8,103 nucleotides of DNA from Gammaproteobacteria bacterium (GTDB lineage Bacteria > Pseudomonadota > Gammaproteobacteria > Chromatiales > Chromatiaceae), in NCBI GenBank assembly GCA_019136395.1, contig JAGVUH010000259.1, forward strand, positions 1 through 8,103, in the 5' to 3' direction. The notes under the pieces are model-generated. The model was not told the origin of the DNA. It searched no databases and saw only the letters and a program-made list of their open reading frames with translations. The position numbers were made by a program, and so were the translations under genes. Shown piece by piece: positions 1 to 6,786 of the stretch. The first letter of the stretch is position 1; every line of letters starts with the position of its first letter.

Positions 1-922
1 CGAACTGTGCCGCCGCTTGGGGGCGGGGCTGGCCGTATCCGAGATGGTCGCCGCGGATCCCCGTCTCTGGGCACGTCGCAAGAGCCAGCGCCGCCTCGAC
101 CACCAGGGTGAGACCGGGCCCATCGTCGCCCAGCTCGTGGGCAACGAACCCGGGGCCCTGGCGGAGGCGGCACGGCGCAACCAGGACCTGGGCGCGGACA
201 TCATCGACATCAATATGGGCTGCCCGGCGAAAAAGGTCTGTCGCCAGGCTGCCGGCTCCGCCCTGCTGCGGGACGAACGCCTGGTGGCCAGCATCCTGAC
301 CGCCGTGGTGGCCGCGGTCCCCCTCCCCGTCACCCTGAAGATCCGTACCGGCTGGTCGCCGCAGGAACGCAACGCCCCGCGCATCGCCCGCATCGCCTGG
401 GAGAGCGGCGTCGCCGCCCTGACCGTCCATGGCCGCACCCGTGCCTGTGGCTTTACCGGCAGCGCGGAGTACGACACCCTGCGCGCCCTGCGCCAGCTAA
501 CCCCCCTGCCGCTGATCGCCAATGGCGACATCGACTCCCCCGAACGCGCCGGCTACGTGCTGAACTATACGGGGGCGGATGCTATCATGATCGGACGGGC
601 CGCCCTGGGGCGTCCCTGGATCTTCCGGGAAATCGCCCACTATCTGACGACGGGCGCCCATCTTCCCCGACCCGATCCGGACTGGGTTAAAACCACCCTG
701 CTCCACCATCTGCACGCCCTGTACGACTTTTATGGTGATCTCACCGGCGTGGGCATGGCCCGCAAACACCTGGGCTGGTACCTGCGGGGCCAGCGGGATG
801 CGGCGGCCTTCCGGGAGGTCTTCAATCGTGCCGGGAGCCGGCAAGAACAAGTGAACCTCATCGAGGCCTCCCCCGCGAGCGCCTTCGGGAGTTGGCAAAC
901 GGAGGACCAGCAGGCGGCATGA
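1..922 (+). CDS. dusB: tRNA-dihydrouridine synthase B (5' end outside the window)
   Basis: FMN-dependent enzyme that reduces specific uridines in tRNA to dihydrouridine, using NADPH; cytoplasmic. The reading frame is already open at base 2 and encodes ELCRRLGAGLAVSEM, which matches the E. coli DusB region TLCYEMGAGLTVSEM. About 28 N-terminal residues therefore lie upstream, and the in-frame TTG at 17 is not the true start. Visible family signatures are DINMGCPAKKV, whose Cys codon at 221-223 is the expected catalytic proton donor, then VTLKIRTGW, TVHGRTRA, IANGDI, GADAIMIGRAALGRPW and the C-terminal helical-domain motif ARKHLGWYL. The C-terminus runs slightly past the E. coli protein. The stop overlaps the fis start (ATGA), the conserved dusB-fis operon arrangement. 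The promoter is not in the window. Identification is secure from sequence similarity recalled from the family. Confidence 0.96.
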   Translation, partial: ELCRRLGAGLAVSEMVAADPRLWARRKSQRRLDHQGETGPIVAQLVGNEPGALAEAARRNQDLGADIIDINMGCPAKKVCRQAAGSALLRDERLVASILTAVVAAVPLPVTLKIRTGWSPQERNAPRIARIAWESGVAALTVHGRTRACGFTGSAEYDTLRALRQLTPLPLIANGDIDSPERAGYVLNYTGADAIMIGRAALGRPWIFREIAHYLTTGAHLPRPDPDWVKTTLLHHLHALYDFYGDLTGVGMARKHLGWYLRGQRDAAAFREVFNRAGSRQEQVNLIEASPASAFGSWQTEDQQAA

Positions 923-1278
923 ACCACCTGACGGCACAGCAACCCAGCCTGACGTCCACCCTGAGCCTGGACGGTCTCTACGTGCAGCGCCTTGACCGTT
1001 CCGAGCCCTTGTGCGAATGCGTGCGCATCGCCGTGCGTTTCTATCTCCACCATCTGGGCGATCACGCGGGGGGTGACCTCCACGGCTTGGTCATGCGCGA
1101 AATCGAACGGCCCCTGATCGAGGAGGTCCTGGATTTCACCCAAGGGAACCAGAGCCGGGCCTCCGCCATGCTCGGACTCAGCCGCACCACCTTGCGCAAG
1201 AAGCTGGCCCTTTACCAGCAGCCGAACGGCGACTCCCATGAAGCGCCCGACCCTAGCCTCCACCCGGCTCAAGATTGA
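919..1278 (+). CDS. fis: DNA-binding protein Fis (nucleoid-associated regulator)
   Basis: Small dimeric DNA-bending protein that shapes the nucleoid and regulates rRNA, tRNA and many other promoters. From ATG 919 it is 119 residues; E. coli Fis has 98. Residues 57-99 carry the conserved dimer/HTH region: REIERPLIEEVL, then TQGNQSRASAMLGLSRTTLRKKLALY. R89, T91, R93 and K94 align with the E. coli DNA-contact residues R85, T87, R89 and K90. E. coli N84 is a Ser here (S88). The ATG overlaps the dusB stop by 4 bases and has GGAGG at 901-905, 13 bases upstream, so coupled translation is likely. An in-frame TTG at 892 precedes that ribosome site and is rejected. Unusual is a polar tail of 20 residues after Y99, where E. 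coli has three. Confidence 0.95.
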   Translation: MNHLTAQQPSLTSTLSLDGLYVQRLDRSEPLCECVRIAVRFYLHHLGDHAGGDLHGLVMREIERPLIEEVLDFTQGNQSRASAMLGLSRTTLRKKLALYQQPNGDSHEAPDPSLHPAQD

Positions 1279-1397
1279 TTTCTGGCCCCATGCCCCCGGC
1301 GCTGATCCAGGCCCACCGCGAGGGATTTTCCCCGCTACCTCTCGATTTCCTTCTCACATCACCCGGTATGGGTTGATCCATGGCGGGAGTGCTTAGC

Positions 1398-1428
1398 GTG
1401 AAATTCACTGGAAAGACTATCAATTTCA
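1398..1428. promoter_or_regulatory. Nested inverted repeats in AT-rich patch upstream of purH (possible operator)
   Basis: Two inverted repeats share bases. GTGAA-A-TTCAC (1398-1408) is a perfect 5-base repeat around one central base. TGAAATT (1399-1405) is also repeated perfectly in reverse complement as AATTTCA (1422-1428). The patch is clearly more AT-rich than its surroundings and includes a TATCAA-like -10 candidate (1418-1423), with no good -35 box. A regulator-binding site or promoter for purH is a reasonable reading but unproven. Confidence 0.3.
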
Positions 1429-1452
1429 GGGGTGTGGCCTGCCACCTCGTGC

Positions 1453-1524
1453 CAGTTGGCGCGGGATGGCGTCTTCATTCCCAAGGCGGGCTATCCAGGG
1501 AATCCTCCCGCCAAAGGCCAGCTG
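1453..1524 (+). other. Possible RNA stem structure in the purH leader
   Basis: CAGTTGGC (1453-1460) can pair with GCCAGCTG (1517-1524) over eight positions, one of them a G-T wobble. Inside it GGCGGG (1485-1490) pairs with CCCGCC (1507-1512). A competing pair, ATTCCC against GGGAAT (1498-1503), would disrupt the inner stem. This suggests, at low confidence, an untranslated leader with alternative folds. I do not recognise any named riboswitch, and GC-rich DNA yields such stems by chance. Confidence 0.2.
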
Positions 1525-1613
1525 AGCCGCCGAATTCAACCCTAGAGTGGCAATGCCCTTAGCCGAGGCGCGTCCCGCTTCACCCACTGCAATTTTTTTG
1601 AGGCCCAAGATCT

Positions 1614-3194
1614 ATGCAGCCCATTCGCCGCGCCCTCATCAGCGTCTCCGACAAGACCGGCCTGGTCGACTTCGCCCGTGCCCTGACGGCGCGGGGGATC
1701 GAGATCCTCTCCACGGGTGGCACCGCCAGCTTGCTGACCGAACAGGAGATCCCGGTCTCCGAGGTCTCGGATTACACCGGGTTTCCGGAGATGATGGGCG
1801 GCCGGGTCAAGACCCTGCACCCCCTGGTCCATGGCGGCATCCTCGGCCGGCGGGGCATCGACGATCTGGTAATGCGGGAAAACGGTATCCACCCCATCGA
1901 CCTGGTGGTGGTCAACCTCTACCCCTTCGAGGCGACGGTGGCCAAGCCCGGCTGCGACCTGGCCACCGCCATCGAGAATATCGACATCGGGGGCCCGACC
2001 CTGCTGCGGGCCGCCGCCAAGAATCATGCCGCCGTCTCCGTGGTGGTGGACGCAGCGGACTATGAGCGGGTCCTGACGGAGATGGCGGCCCGGGGCGGGG
2101 CCGTTGGGGACGCCCTGCGCTTCGATCTGGCGGTCAAGGCCTTCGAGCACACCGCCCGTTACGATGGCGCCATCGCCAATTACCTGGGGCGTCGGGTAGC
2201 CGGGACCGGAGAGGCCTCGGACGGGGAGCCGGCGCCCTTCCCGCGGACCCTGAATCTCCAGGTCCGACTGCGCCAGGCCATGCGCTACGGCGAGAACCCC
2301 CACCAGGGGGCCGCCTTCTTCACCGAGGCGGACCTGTCCGGGGCGAGCGTCGCCACCGCGACCCAGCTCCAGGGCAAGGAACTGTCCTACAACAACATCG
2401 CCGACACCGACGCGGCCCTGGAGTGCGTCAAGCAGTTCGCCGAGGCCCCGGCCTGCGTGATCGTCAAGCACGCCAACCCCTGTGGCGTCGCCCTGGGCGG
2501 CAGCCTGCTGGAGGCCTACGAGCGGGCCTTCAGCACCGATCCCGAATCCGCCTTCGGCGGCATCATCGCCGTCAACGGCGAACTGGACGCGGCCACCGCC
2601 AGTGCCATTGCCGAGCGCCAGTTCGTCGAGGTGATCATCGCCCCGCGGGTCTCCGCCGCGGCCCGGGACGCCTTGGCGGCCAAAAAGAACGTCCGGGTGC
2701 TGGAATGTGGCCCCTGGGACGGCGAGTCAGGCCAGCGCCTGGATTTCAAGCGTGTCAACGGGGGCCTGCTGGTCCAGGACGCCGACCGGGCGCTCTACGA
2801 TGGCCTGCGCACCGTCACCCGGCGCGAACCCAGCGCGACGGAACTGACCGACCTGCTCTTTACCTGGCGGGTAGCCAAGTTCGTCAAGTCCAACGCCATC
2901 GTCTACGGACGCGACGGCATGACCATCGGCGTAGGCGCCGGGCAGATGAGCCGCGTCAATTCAGCCCGCATCGCCGTCATCAAGGCCGAACAGGCTGGGC
3001 TGGCGGTGCGGGGGGCGGTCATGGCCTCCGACGCCTTCTTCCCCTTCCGCGATGGGATCGACCAGGCGGCGGCGGCGGGCATCACCGCCGTCATCCAGCC
3101 CGGTGGCTCCCTGCGCGACGAGGAGACCATCGCCGCCGCCGACGAGCATGGCATGGCCATGATCTTCACCGGCATGCGCCACTTCCGGCATTGA
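1614..3194 (+). CDS. purH: Bifunctional AICAR transformylase / IMP cyclohydrolase
   Basis: Catalyses the last two steps of de novo purine synthesis: AICAR plus 10-formyl-THF to FAICAR, then ring closure to IMP; cytoplasmic dimer. The product is 526 residues, against 529 in E. coli. The N-terminal MGS-like cyclohydrolase domain (about residues 1-150) shows [14 protein letters not shown] (33-37) and KTLHP (66-70). The C-terminal transformylase domain shows RYGENPHQ (224-231) and VKHANPCG, in which K285 and H286 are the expected catalytic pair, followed by ESAFGG and KSNAIVY. The end motif MRHFRH is typical. ATG 1614 has GAGG 10 bases upstream and gives the family N-terminus. fis-purH-purD is a known gene order in Pseudomonas; here an LpxA-family gene follows after only 9 bases. 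No key residue appears to be missing. Confidence 0.97.
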   Translation: MQPIRRALISVSDKTGLVDFARALTARGIEILSTGGTASLLTEQEIPVSEVSDYTGFPEMMGGRVKTLHPLVHGGILGRRGIDDLVMRENGIHPIDLVVVNLYPFEATVAKPGCDLATAIENIDIGGPTLLRAAAKNHAAVSVVVDAADYERVLTEMAARGGAVGDALRFDLAVKAFEHTARYDGAIANYLGRRVAGTGEASDGEPAPFPRTLNLQVRLRQAMRYGENPHQGAAFFTEADLSGASVATATQLQGKELSYNNIADTDAALECVKQFAEAPACVIVKHANPCGVALGGSLLEAYERAFSTDPESAFGGIIAVNGELDAATASAIAERQFVEVIIAPRVSAAARDALAAKKNVRVLECGPWDGESGQRLDFKRVNGGLLVQDADRALYDGLRTVTRREPSATELTDLLFTWRVAKFVKSNAIVYGRDGMTIGVGAGQMSRVNSARIAVIKAEQAGLAVRGAVMASDAFFPFRDGIDQAAAAGITAVIQPGGSLRDEETIAAADEHGMAMIFTGMRHFRH

Positions 3195-3203
3195 GCCGGC
3201 GCG

Positions 3204-3959
3204 ATGGTTCATGAATCCAGCCGCGTCGGCCCCTACGCCCTCATCGAGGCGGGGGCAATCATCGGTCCGGACTGCCTGATCGAAGGTCATAGCCGTATCT
3301 ACGGGCTCACCCGCCTGGGTCGGGGCAACGTCGTCCGCCACGGCGCCACCCTGGGCTCCACCCCCCAGGACCTGAGCTACCACCCGGACAAGGCCAAGCC
3401 CCTGACCATTGGTGATTACAACCAGTTCCGGGAAAACGTCAACGTCAGCCATGGCCTCAAGACGGACCAGGGGACGCGGATCGGCAGCCACAATTATCTG
3501 ATGGCCTTCAGCCACGTGGGCCATGATTGCCAGCTTGGCGACCACAACCTCCTCGCCAATGGCGCCACCCTGGCCGGGCACGTGGAGCTGGATCATCACG
3601 TCTTCCTCTCCGGCCAGGTGGCGGTGCACCAGTTCTGCCGCGTGGGCGCCTACGCCATGGTTGCCGGGGTCAGTGGCGTGCCCCAGGACGTGCCACCCTA
3701 CGTCACCGCCGATGGCCACCGCGCCCGCATCGTTGGCCTGAACACGGTGGGTCTGCGGCGCAACGGCTTCAGCCAGGCCCAACGCCGCCTGATCAAGGCG
3801 GTCTACCGCCTGCTCTTTCGCTCCGGGCTTCCCCTCCAGGTGGCCCTGGAACGGGCGGGGGGTGAATTTCCCGCCCCCGAGACCGAAGCCATCCTGGACT
3901 TCATCCGCGCCAGCCAACGCGGGGTCATCCGTTTCACCCGGGAGGCGGGCCAGGATTGA
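3204..3959 (+). CDS. lpxA: LpxA-family acyl-ACP-UDP-GlcNAc O-acyltransferase, divergent
   Basis: LpxA transfers a 3-hydroxyacyl chain from acyl carrier protein to UDP-GlcNAc, the first step of lipid A synthesis. The 251 residues show the hexapeptide-repeat left-handed beta helix and the LpxA-specific C-terminal helical domain ([13 protein letters not shown] to RASQRGVIR). H107 in FSHVGHDC aligns with catalytic E. coli H125. AGHV, AVHQF (H142) and a Gly at about 155, equivalent to chain-length residue G173, are kept. Two departures stand out: about 18 residues (roughly one helix coil) are missing at the N-terminus, and the usual IHRGT segment reads VSHGLK. An in-frame stop at 3192-3194 fixes ATG 3204 as the first ATG. 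It lies 9 bases after purH without a strong ribosome site, so coupling is likely. The canonical lpxD-fabZ-lpxA-lpxB neighbours are absent, so this may be a second copy with another acceptor. Family membership is secure; the exact substrate is not. Confidence 0.85.
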   Translation: MVHESSRVGPYALIEAGAIIGPDCLIEGHSRIYGLTRLGRGNVVRHGATLGSTPQDLSYHPDKAKPLTIGDYNQFRENVNVSHGLKTDQGTRIGSHNYLMAFSHVGHDCQLGDHNLLANGATLAGHVELDHHVFLSGQVAVHQFCRVGAYAMVAGVSGVPQDVPPYVTADGHRARIVGLNTVGLRRNGFSQAQRRLIKAVYRLLFRSGLPLQVALERAGGEFPAPETEAILDFIRASQRGVIRFTREAGQD

Positions 3960-4164
3960 CCAAGGTGGGCTTGGCGAGCCGCAGAGCCCGCTCATGGCTA
4001 TCGGCGTCAAGCTAAGGTGCTGTCGGACATGATGATACCGGCGATGCCCCGCCCCCGGGCTAACACCAAAAAGGGTTTCGTTCCCCCCCGCCACTGGCAC
4101 CTGGCCCTAGGCGACTTCCCCTCTCACTTACCGACCACGCTGCCGACCACCGGAGCTCTCTGAC
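3960..4164. other. lpxA-purD spacer, 205 bases
   Basis: No gene is seen here. It contains a weak stem GGGCT/AGCCC near 3966-3988 without a T-tract, and CCGACCAC repeated 12 bases apart (4131-4138 and 4143-4150) directly before the purD ribosome site GGAG (4152-4155, 9 bases before ATG). No convincing terminator or sigma-70 promoter is visible. Whether purD has its own promoter cannot be decided by eye. Confidence 0.5.
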
Positions 4165-5454
4165 ATGAACATCCTCATCATCGGCGGCGGTGGCCGCGAG
4201 CATGCCCTGGCCTGGAAGGCCGCCCAGTCGCCCCTGGCCGACACCGTCTTCGTCGCCCCCGGCAACGGGGGCACGGCGCTGGAGCCTGGGGTCGAAAATG
4301 TGGCCATCGCCGCCGAGGATCTCGACGGCCTCCTGGCCTTCGCCCGGGACAAGCAGGTCGGCCTGACCATCGTCGGCCCCGAGGCGCCGCTGGTGGCGGG
4401 GCTGGTGGATCGTTTCCAGGCCACGGGACTGCCCTGCTTCGGGCCCAGTCAGGGCGCCGCTCAACTGGAGGGTTCCAAGTCCTTCACCAAGGACTTTCTG
4501 CAGCGCCACGGCATCCCCACCGCAGCCTACGGCAGCTTCACCGAGCTGGAGCCGGCCCTGGCCTACCTGCGCCGGGTGGGTGCCCCCATCGTCGTCAAGG
4601 CCGATGGCCTGGCCGCCGGCAAGGGCGTCATCCTCGCCCAGGACCTGGCCACGGCGGAGGCGGCCGTGCGCGACATGCTGGCGGGCAACCGCTTCGGCGC
4701 CGCCGGCCACCGGGTGGTGATCGAGGAATTCCTCGAGGGCGAAGAGGCCAGCTTCATCGCCCTGGTCGGCCAGGGCCAGATCCTACCCATGGCCAGCTCC
4801 CAGGACCACAAGGCCCGGGACGACGGCGACCAAGGCCCCAACACCGGCGGCATGGGCGCCTATTCCCCGGCGCCTGTGGTCACTCCGGAACTCCATGAGC
4901 GCATCATGGCCGAGGTGATGGCGCCGACGGTGGCCGGGATGGCGGTGGAGGGCCTGCCCTACACCGGTTTCCTCTACGCCGGCCTCATGATCGGCGCCGA
5001 CGGCACCCCGCGGGTGTTGGAATATAACTGCCGCTTCGGCGATCCGGAGACCCAGCCCATCCTCCTGCGGCTCCAGTCCGACCTGGTGGCCCTGTGCCTG
5101 GCCGCCCTGGACGGCCGCCTGGGCGAGATGCGGGCGGACTGGGACCCCCGCGCCGCCCTGGGGGTGGTGATGGCGGCCGGGGGCTATCCCGACGCCTATG
5201 CGAAGGGCCAGGTCATCAGTGGCCTGGAGGCGGCGGCCCAGGTCCCCGACACCAAGGTCTTTCATGCCGGCACCACCCGGTTGGACGGCCAGACCCTCAC
5301 CAGCGGCGGCCGGGTCCTGTGCGTCACCGCCCTAGGCGATACAGTCGGCGCGGCCCAGGCCCGGGCCTACCAGGCCGTGGACCTGATCCAGTGGGCGGAT
5401 GGCTTTTGCCGGCGCGACATCGGCCACCGCGCCATCGCCCGGGAGCGGGGTTGA
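4165..5454 (+). CDS. purD: Phosphoribosylamine-glycine ligase (GAR synthetase)
   Basis: ATP-grasp enzyme joining glycine to 5-phosphoribosylamine to form GAR, the second step of purine synthesis; cytoplasmic monomer. At 429 residues it equals the E. coli enzyme and matches throughout. The N-terminal domain begins MNILIIGGGGREHALAWKAA (GGGGREHA at 7-14), followed by IVGPEAPLV and the AQLEGSK-FTKDF segment. The ATP-grasp core has KADGLAAGKGV (from K145), EEFLEGEEASF, SQDHK, GPNTGGMGAYSPAPVV and the metal-binding NCRFGDPE (288-295). The C-terminal domain has GVVMAAGGYP, VFHAGT and GGRVLCVTALG. The start has GGAG 9 bases upstream. In Pseudomonas purD directly follows purH; here the LpxA-family gene and a 205-base spacer intervene. 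A small membrane-protein gene overlaps its stop. Nothing suggests inactivation. Confidence 0.97.
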   Translation: MNILIIGGGGREHALAWKAAQSPLADTVFVAPGNGGTALEPGVENVAIAAEDLDGLLAFARDKQVGLTIVGPEAPLVAGLVDRFQATGLPCFGPSQGAAQLEGSKSFTKDFLQRHGIPTAAYGSFTELEPALAYLRRVGAPIVVKADGLAAGKGVILAQDLATAEAAVRDMLAGNRFGAAGHRVVIEEFLEGEEASFIALVGQGQILPMASSQDHKARDDGDQGPNTGGMGAYSPAPVVTPELHERIMAEVMAPTVAGMAVEGLPYTGFLYAGLMIGADGTPRVLEYNCRFGDPETQPILLRLQSDLVALCLAALDGRLGEMRADWDPRAALGVVMAAGGYPDAYAKGQVISGLEAAAQVPDTKVFHAGTTRLDGQTLTSGGRVLCVTALGDTVGAAQARAYQAVDLIQWADGFCRRDIGHRAIARERG

Positions 5455-5846
5455 CCCGGCTGGTGCTGCCGCGCCTGGCCCTGGCCAGCTGCCTGGTGGG
5501 CATCGCCGTGCTGGCCTTCGCCCCCCTCGCCAGCGACCCGGGCACGGGCAATGACAAGCTCAATCATCTCCTCGCCTTTGGGGTCCTCGCCGCCCTGGCC
5601 GATCGCTCCTTTCCCGGCCCGGGGCCCGGTCAGGGATGGGGAAAGTGGGTTAGCCTTATGGCTTATGGCCTGCTGATCGAGGCCGTCCAGTCCTTTCTGC
5701 CCTTTCGCCAGGCCTCGGGCTGGGACCTGCTGGCCGATGGGGCCGGTATCGGACTCTATGTCGTCGCGGTGCGACTGGTCGCCAGGCTGAGGGCCGGCAG
5801 GACCCGTCCGGCGATGAGTTCCGCCAACCCGCGCAGGGGGGCATAG
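5451..5846 (+). CDS. VanZ-family small integral membrane protein
   Basis: Predicted inner-membrane protein of 131 residues. Hydrophobic segments lie at about 9-27, 37-51, 66-83 and 92-113. VanZ-like signatures are present: NDKLNHLLAFGVLAALA after segment one, GLLIEAVQSFLPFR, and the late ASGWDLLADGAGIGLY. VanZ itself affects teicoplanin resistance in Gram-positives, but the biochemical role of the proteobacterial family members is unknown, so no function is assigned. The start is taken as TTG 5451, which overlaps the purD stop (TTGA) and has GGGAGCGGGG immediately upstream; GTG 5463 is the alternative. Translation is probably coupled to purD. The last 30 codons overlap amgK on the opposite strand. 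The C-terminal tail after the fourth segment is basic (several Arg), which would suit the cytoplasmic side. Confidence 0.82.
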   Translation: MTRLVLPRLALASCLVGIAVLAFAPLASDPGTGNDKLNHLLAFGVLAALADRSFPGPGPGQGWGKWVSLMAYGLLIEAVQSFLPFRQASGWDLLADGAGIGLYVVAVRLVARLRAGRTRPAMSSANPRRGA

Positions 5847-6766
5847 GCCGGGGCCACCTCCAGCACGTAATTCAGGGTGCGGGGGATGTCTCCCAGGTAG
5901 CCGGGTTTGCCGTCCCGGAGCAGGAGCCGAGAGAAGATGCCGCTAGCCTTGAGGTGGCGCTGAACCCCCATGAGGTCGAACCAGCGGAGGAAGTCGACCT
6001 CCTGTTCCGGTCTCAGAATCCCGGACTGGACCGCCAGGCCATAGTAACCCCAGGCCCATTCCTCCACCCGGGCCCGGGGCCAGGCGATGTAACAGTCCCG
6101 CAGCAGGGAGACCAGGTCGTAGGTCACCGGCCCCGCCACCGCGTCCTGAAAATCGAGGATCCCCGGCGAGGGCGAGGGGGTGATCATCAGGTTGCGGGAG
6201 TGAAAGTCGCGGTGGACACAGACCTGGGGCTGTTCCAGGGCGCTGGCGATCAACAGCGCCAGGCCTTCCTCCAGGTCCTTTTCCTCGTCGGATGACAAGG
6301 TCAGGCCCAGATAGCCCTCCACCAGCCAGTGGCGGAAGAGGTCCAGCTCCCGGCGCAGGAAAGGGGCGTCATAGGCGGTCAGGTCCGCGGTGGGGGCGCA
6401 GGCCTGGATGATGGCCAAGGCACCGAGGGCATCCCCATAGAGCCGATCAGCGCTGGCCTCATGCAGGGCATCCAGGTAATGCCGCCGGCCAAAATCCTCG
6501 AGCAGGACAAAGCCCTGGTTGGCATCCCGCGCATGAATCGCCGGGGTGCGCAACCCCAGGGCGCGCCAGTCTCCGGCGATGCGGACAAAGCGTTCGGTAT
6601 CCTCCGTCTCGGGAGGGGCATCCATGGCGATCAAGGTCTGGCCGTCCAGGGCCAGCCGCCAGTAATGGCGAAAACTGGCATCGCCGGAGGCCGGCGTCAT
6701 GTTGATTTCACTAAGGTCGAGGACGGCCTTGAGCCAGTCCTCCAATAAGGCACGCCGCGCGGACAT
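5756..6766 (-). CDS. amgK: N-acetylmuramate/N-acetylglucosamine anomeric kinase (cell-wall recycling)
   Basis: AmgK phosphorylates the anomeric carbon of MurNAc and GlcNAc, feeding recycled wall sugars to MurU and UDP-MurNAc while bypassing early Mur enzymes; the Pseudomonas enzyme is linked to intrinsic fosfomycin resistance. The 336 residues match Pseudomonas AmgK along their length: SGDASFRHYWRL, MDAPPETED, FVLLEDFG, the kinase catalytic loop VHRDFHSRNL (H185, D187, N192), the metal-binding ILDFQDA (D205), GPVTYDLVSLLRDCYIAWP and DLMGVQRHLKASGIF. The start is ATG at 6766-6764, with AGGAGAG (6777-6771) just upstream; a longer frame to 6853 adds 29 residues unlike the family. It is divergent from lptD, as in Pseudomonas, but no murU follows. 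Its last 30 codons overlap the VanZ-like gene. A broader phosphotransferase label is the fallback. Confidence 0.9.
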   Translation of the reverse strand: MSARRALLEDWLKAVLDLSEINMTPASGDASFRHYWRLALDGQTLIAMDAPPETEDTERFVRIAGDWRALGLRTPAIHARDANQGFVLLEDFGRRHYLDALHEASADRLYGDALGALAIIQACAPTADLTAYDAPFLRRELDLFRHWLVEGYLGLTLSSDEEKDLEEGLALLIASALEQPQVCVHRDFHSRNLMITPSPSPGILDFQDAVAGPVTYDLVSLLRDCYIAWPRARVEEWAWGYYGLAVQSGILRPEQEVDFLRWFDLMGVQRHLKASGIFSRLLLRDGKPGYLGDIPRTLNYVLEVAPAYAPLRGLAELIAGRVLPALSLATSRTATT

Positions 6767-6770
6767 GACG

Positions 6771-6777
6771 CTCTCCT
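6771..6777 (-). promoter_or_regulatory. Ribosome binding site deciding the amgK start
   Basis: AGGAGAG on the - strand, with its GGAG core 6 bases before ATG 6766. It favours the 336-residue product over the longer in-frame start at 6853. Confidence 0.8.
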
Positions 6778-6786
6778 GAAGGTTGG

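Larger units (their letters stand above)
1279..1613. other. fis-purH spacer, 335 bases
   Basis: No convincing gene is present on either strand; short open frames here lack ribosome sites and recognisable protein content. I see no clear intrinsic terminator after fis. The spacer holds an AT-rich patch of inverted repeats (1398-1428), a GC-rich segment able to fold (1453-1524) and a run of seven T (1593-1599) just ahead of the purH ribosome site (GAGG, 1600-1603). The T-run is not preceded by a stable stem, so I do not call it a terminator. The spacer probably carries the purH promoter and leader, because the purine genes have to be controlled separately from dusB-fis; that is inference. Confidence 0.6.

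Noticed and set aside
17..19. TTG as the dusB start codon
   Set aside because: The frame continues upstream to the window edge and matches conserved DusB residues before this codon, so the gene is simply cut off.
892..894. In-frame TTG as a longer fis start
   Set aside because: It lies upstream of the GGAGG site at 901-905 and inside dusB; ATG 919 has the ribosome site and the usual ATGA overlap.
1238..1396. Open frame of 52 codons starting ATG inside the end of fis
   Set aside because: No ribosome site, no recognisable protein features, and it runs through the spacer with no family resemblance.
1593..1599. Run of seven T as an intrinsic terminator
   Set aside because: No stable stem immediately precedes it on the + strand, and it adjoins the purH ribosome site.
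2961..4100. Long open frame on the - strand across purH and lpxA
   Set aside because: It is a shadow of two clearly coding + strand genes and has no recognisable domain; GC-rich DNA produces long antisense frames.
4389..4408. Two copies of GCTGGTGG (E. coli Chi octamer) 12 bases apart in purD, another at 7057-7064
   Set aside because: They fall on common Leu-Val codons (CTG GTG) in GC-rich DNA; chance and codon use explain them, and Chi sequence is species-specific.
5793..5812. GCCGG/CCGGC stem in the vanZ-like/amgK overlap as a bidirectional terminator
   Set aside because: Only five base pairs with a ten-base loop and no T-tract on either strand, and it is within both coding regions.
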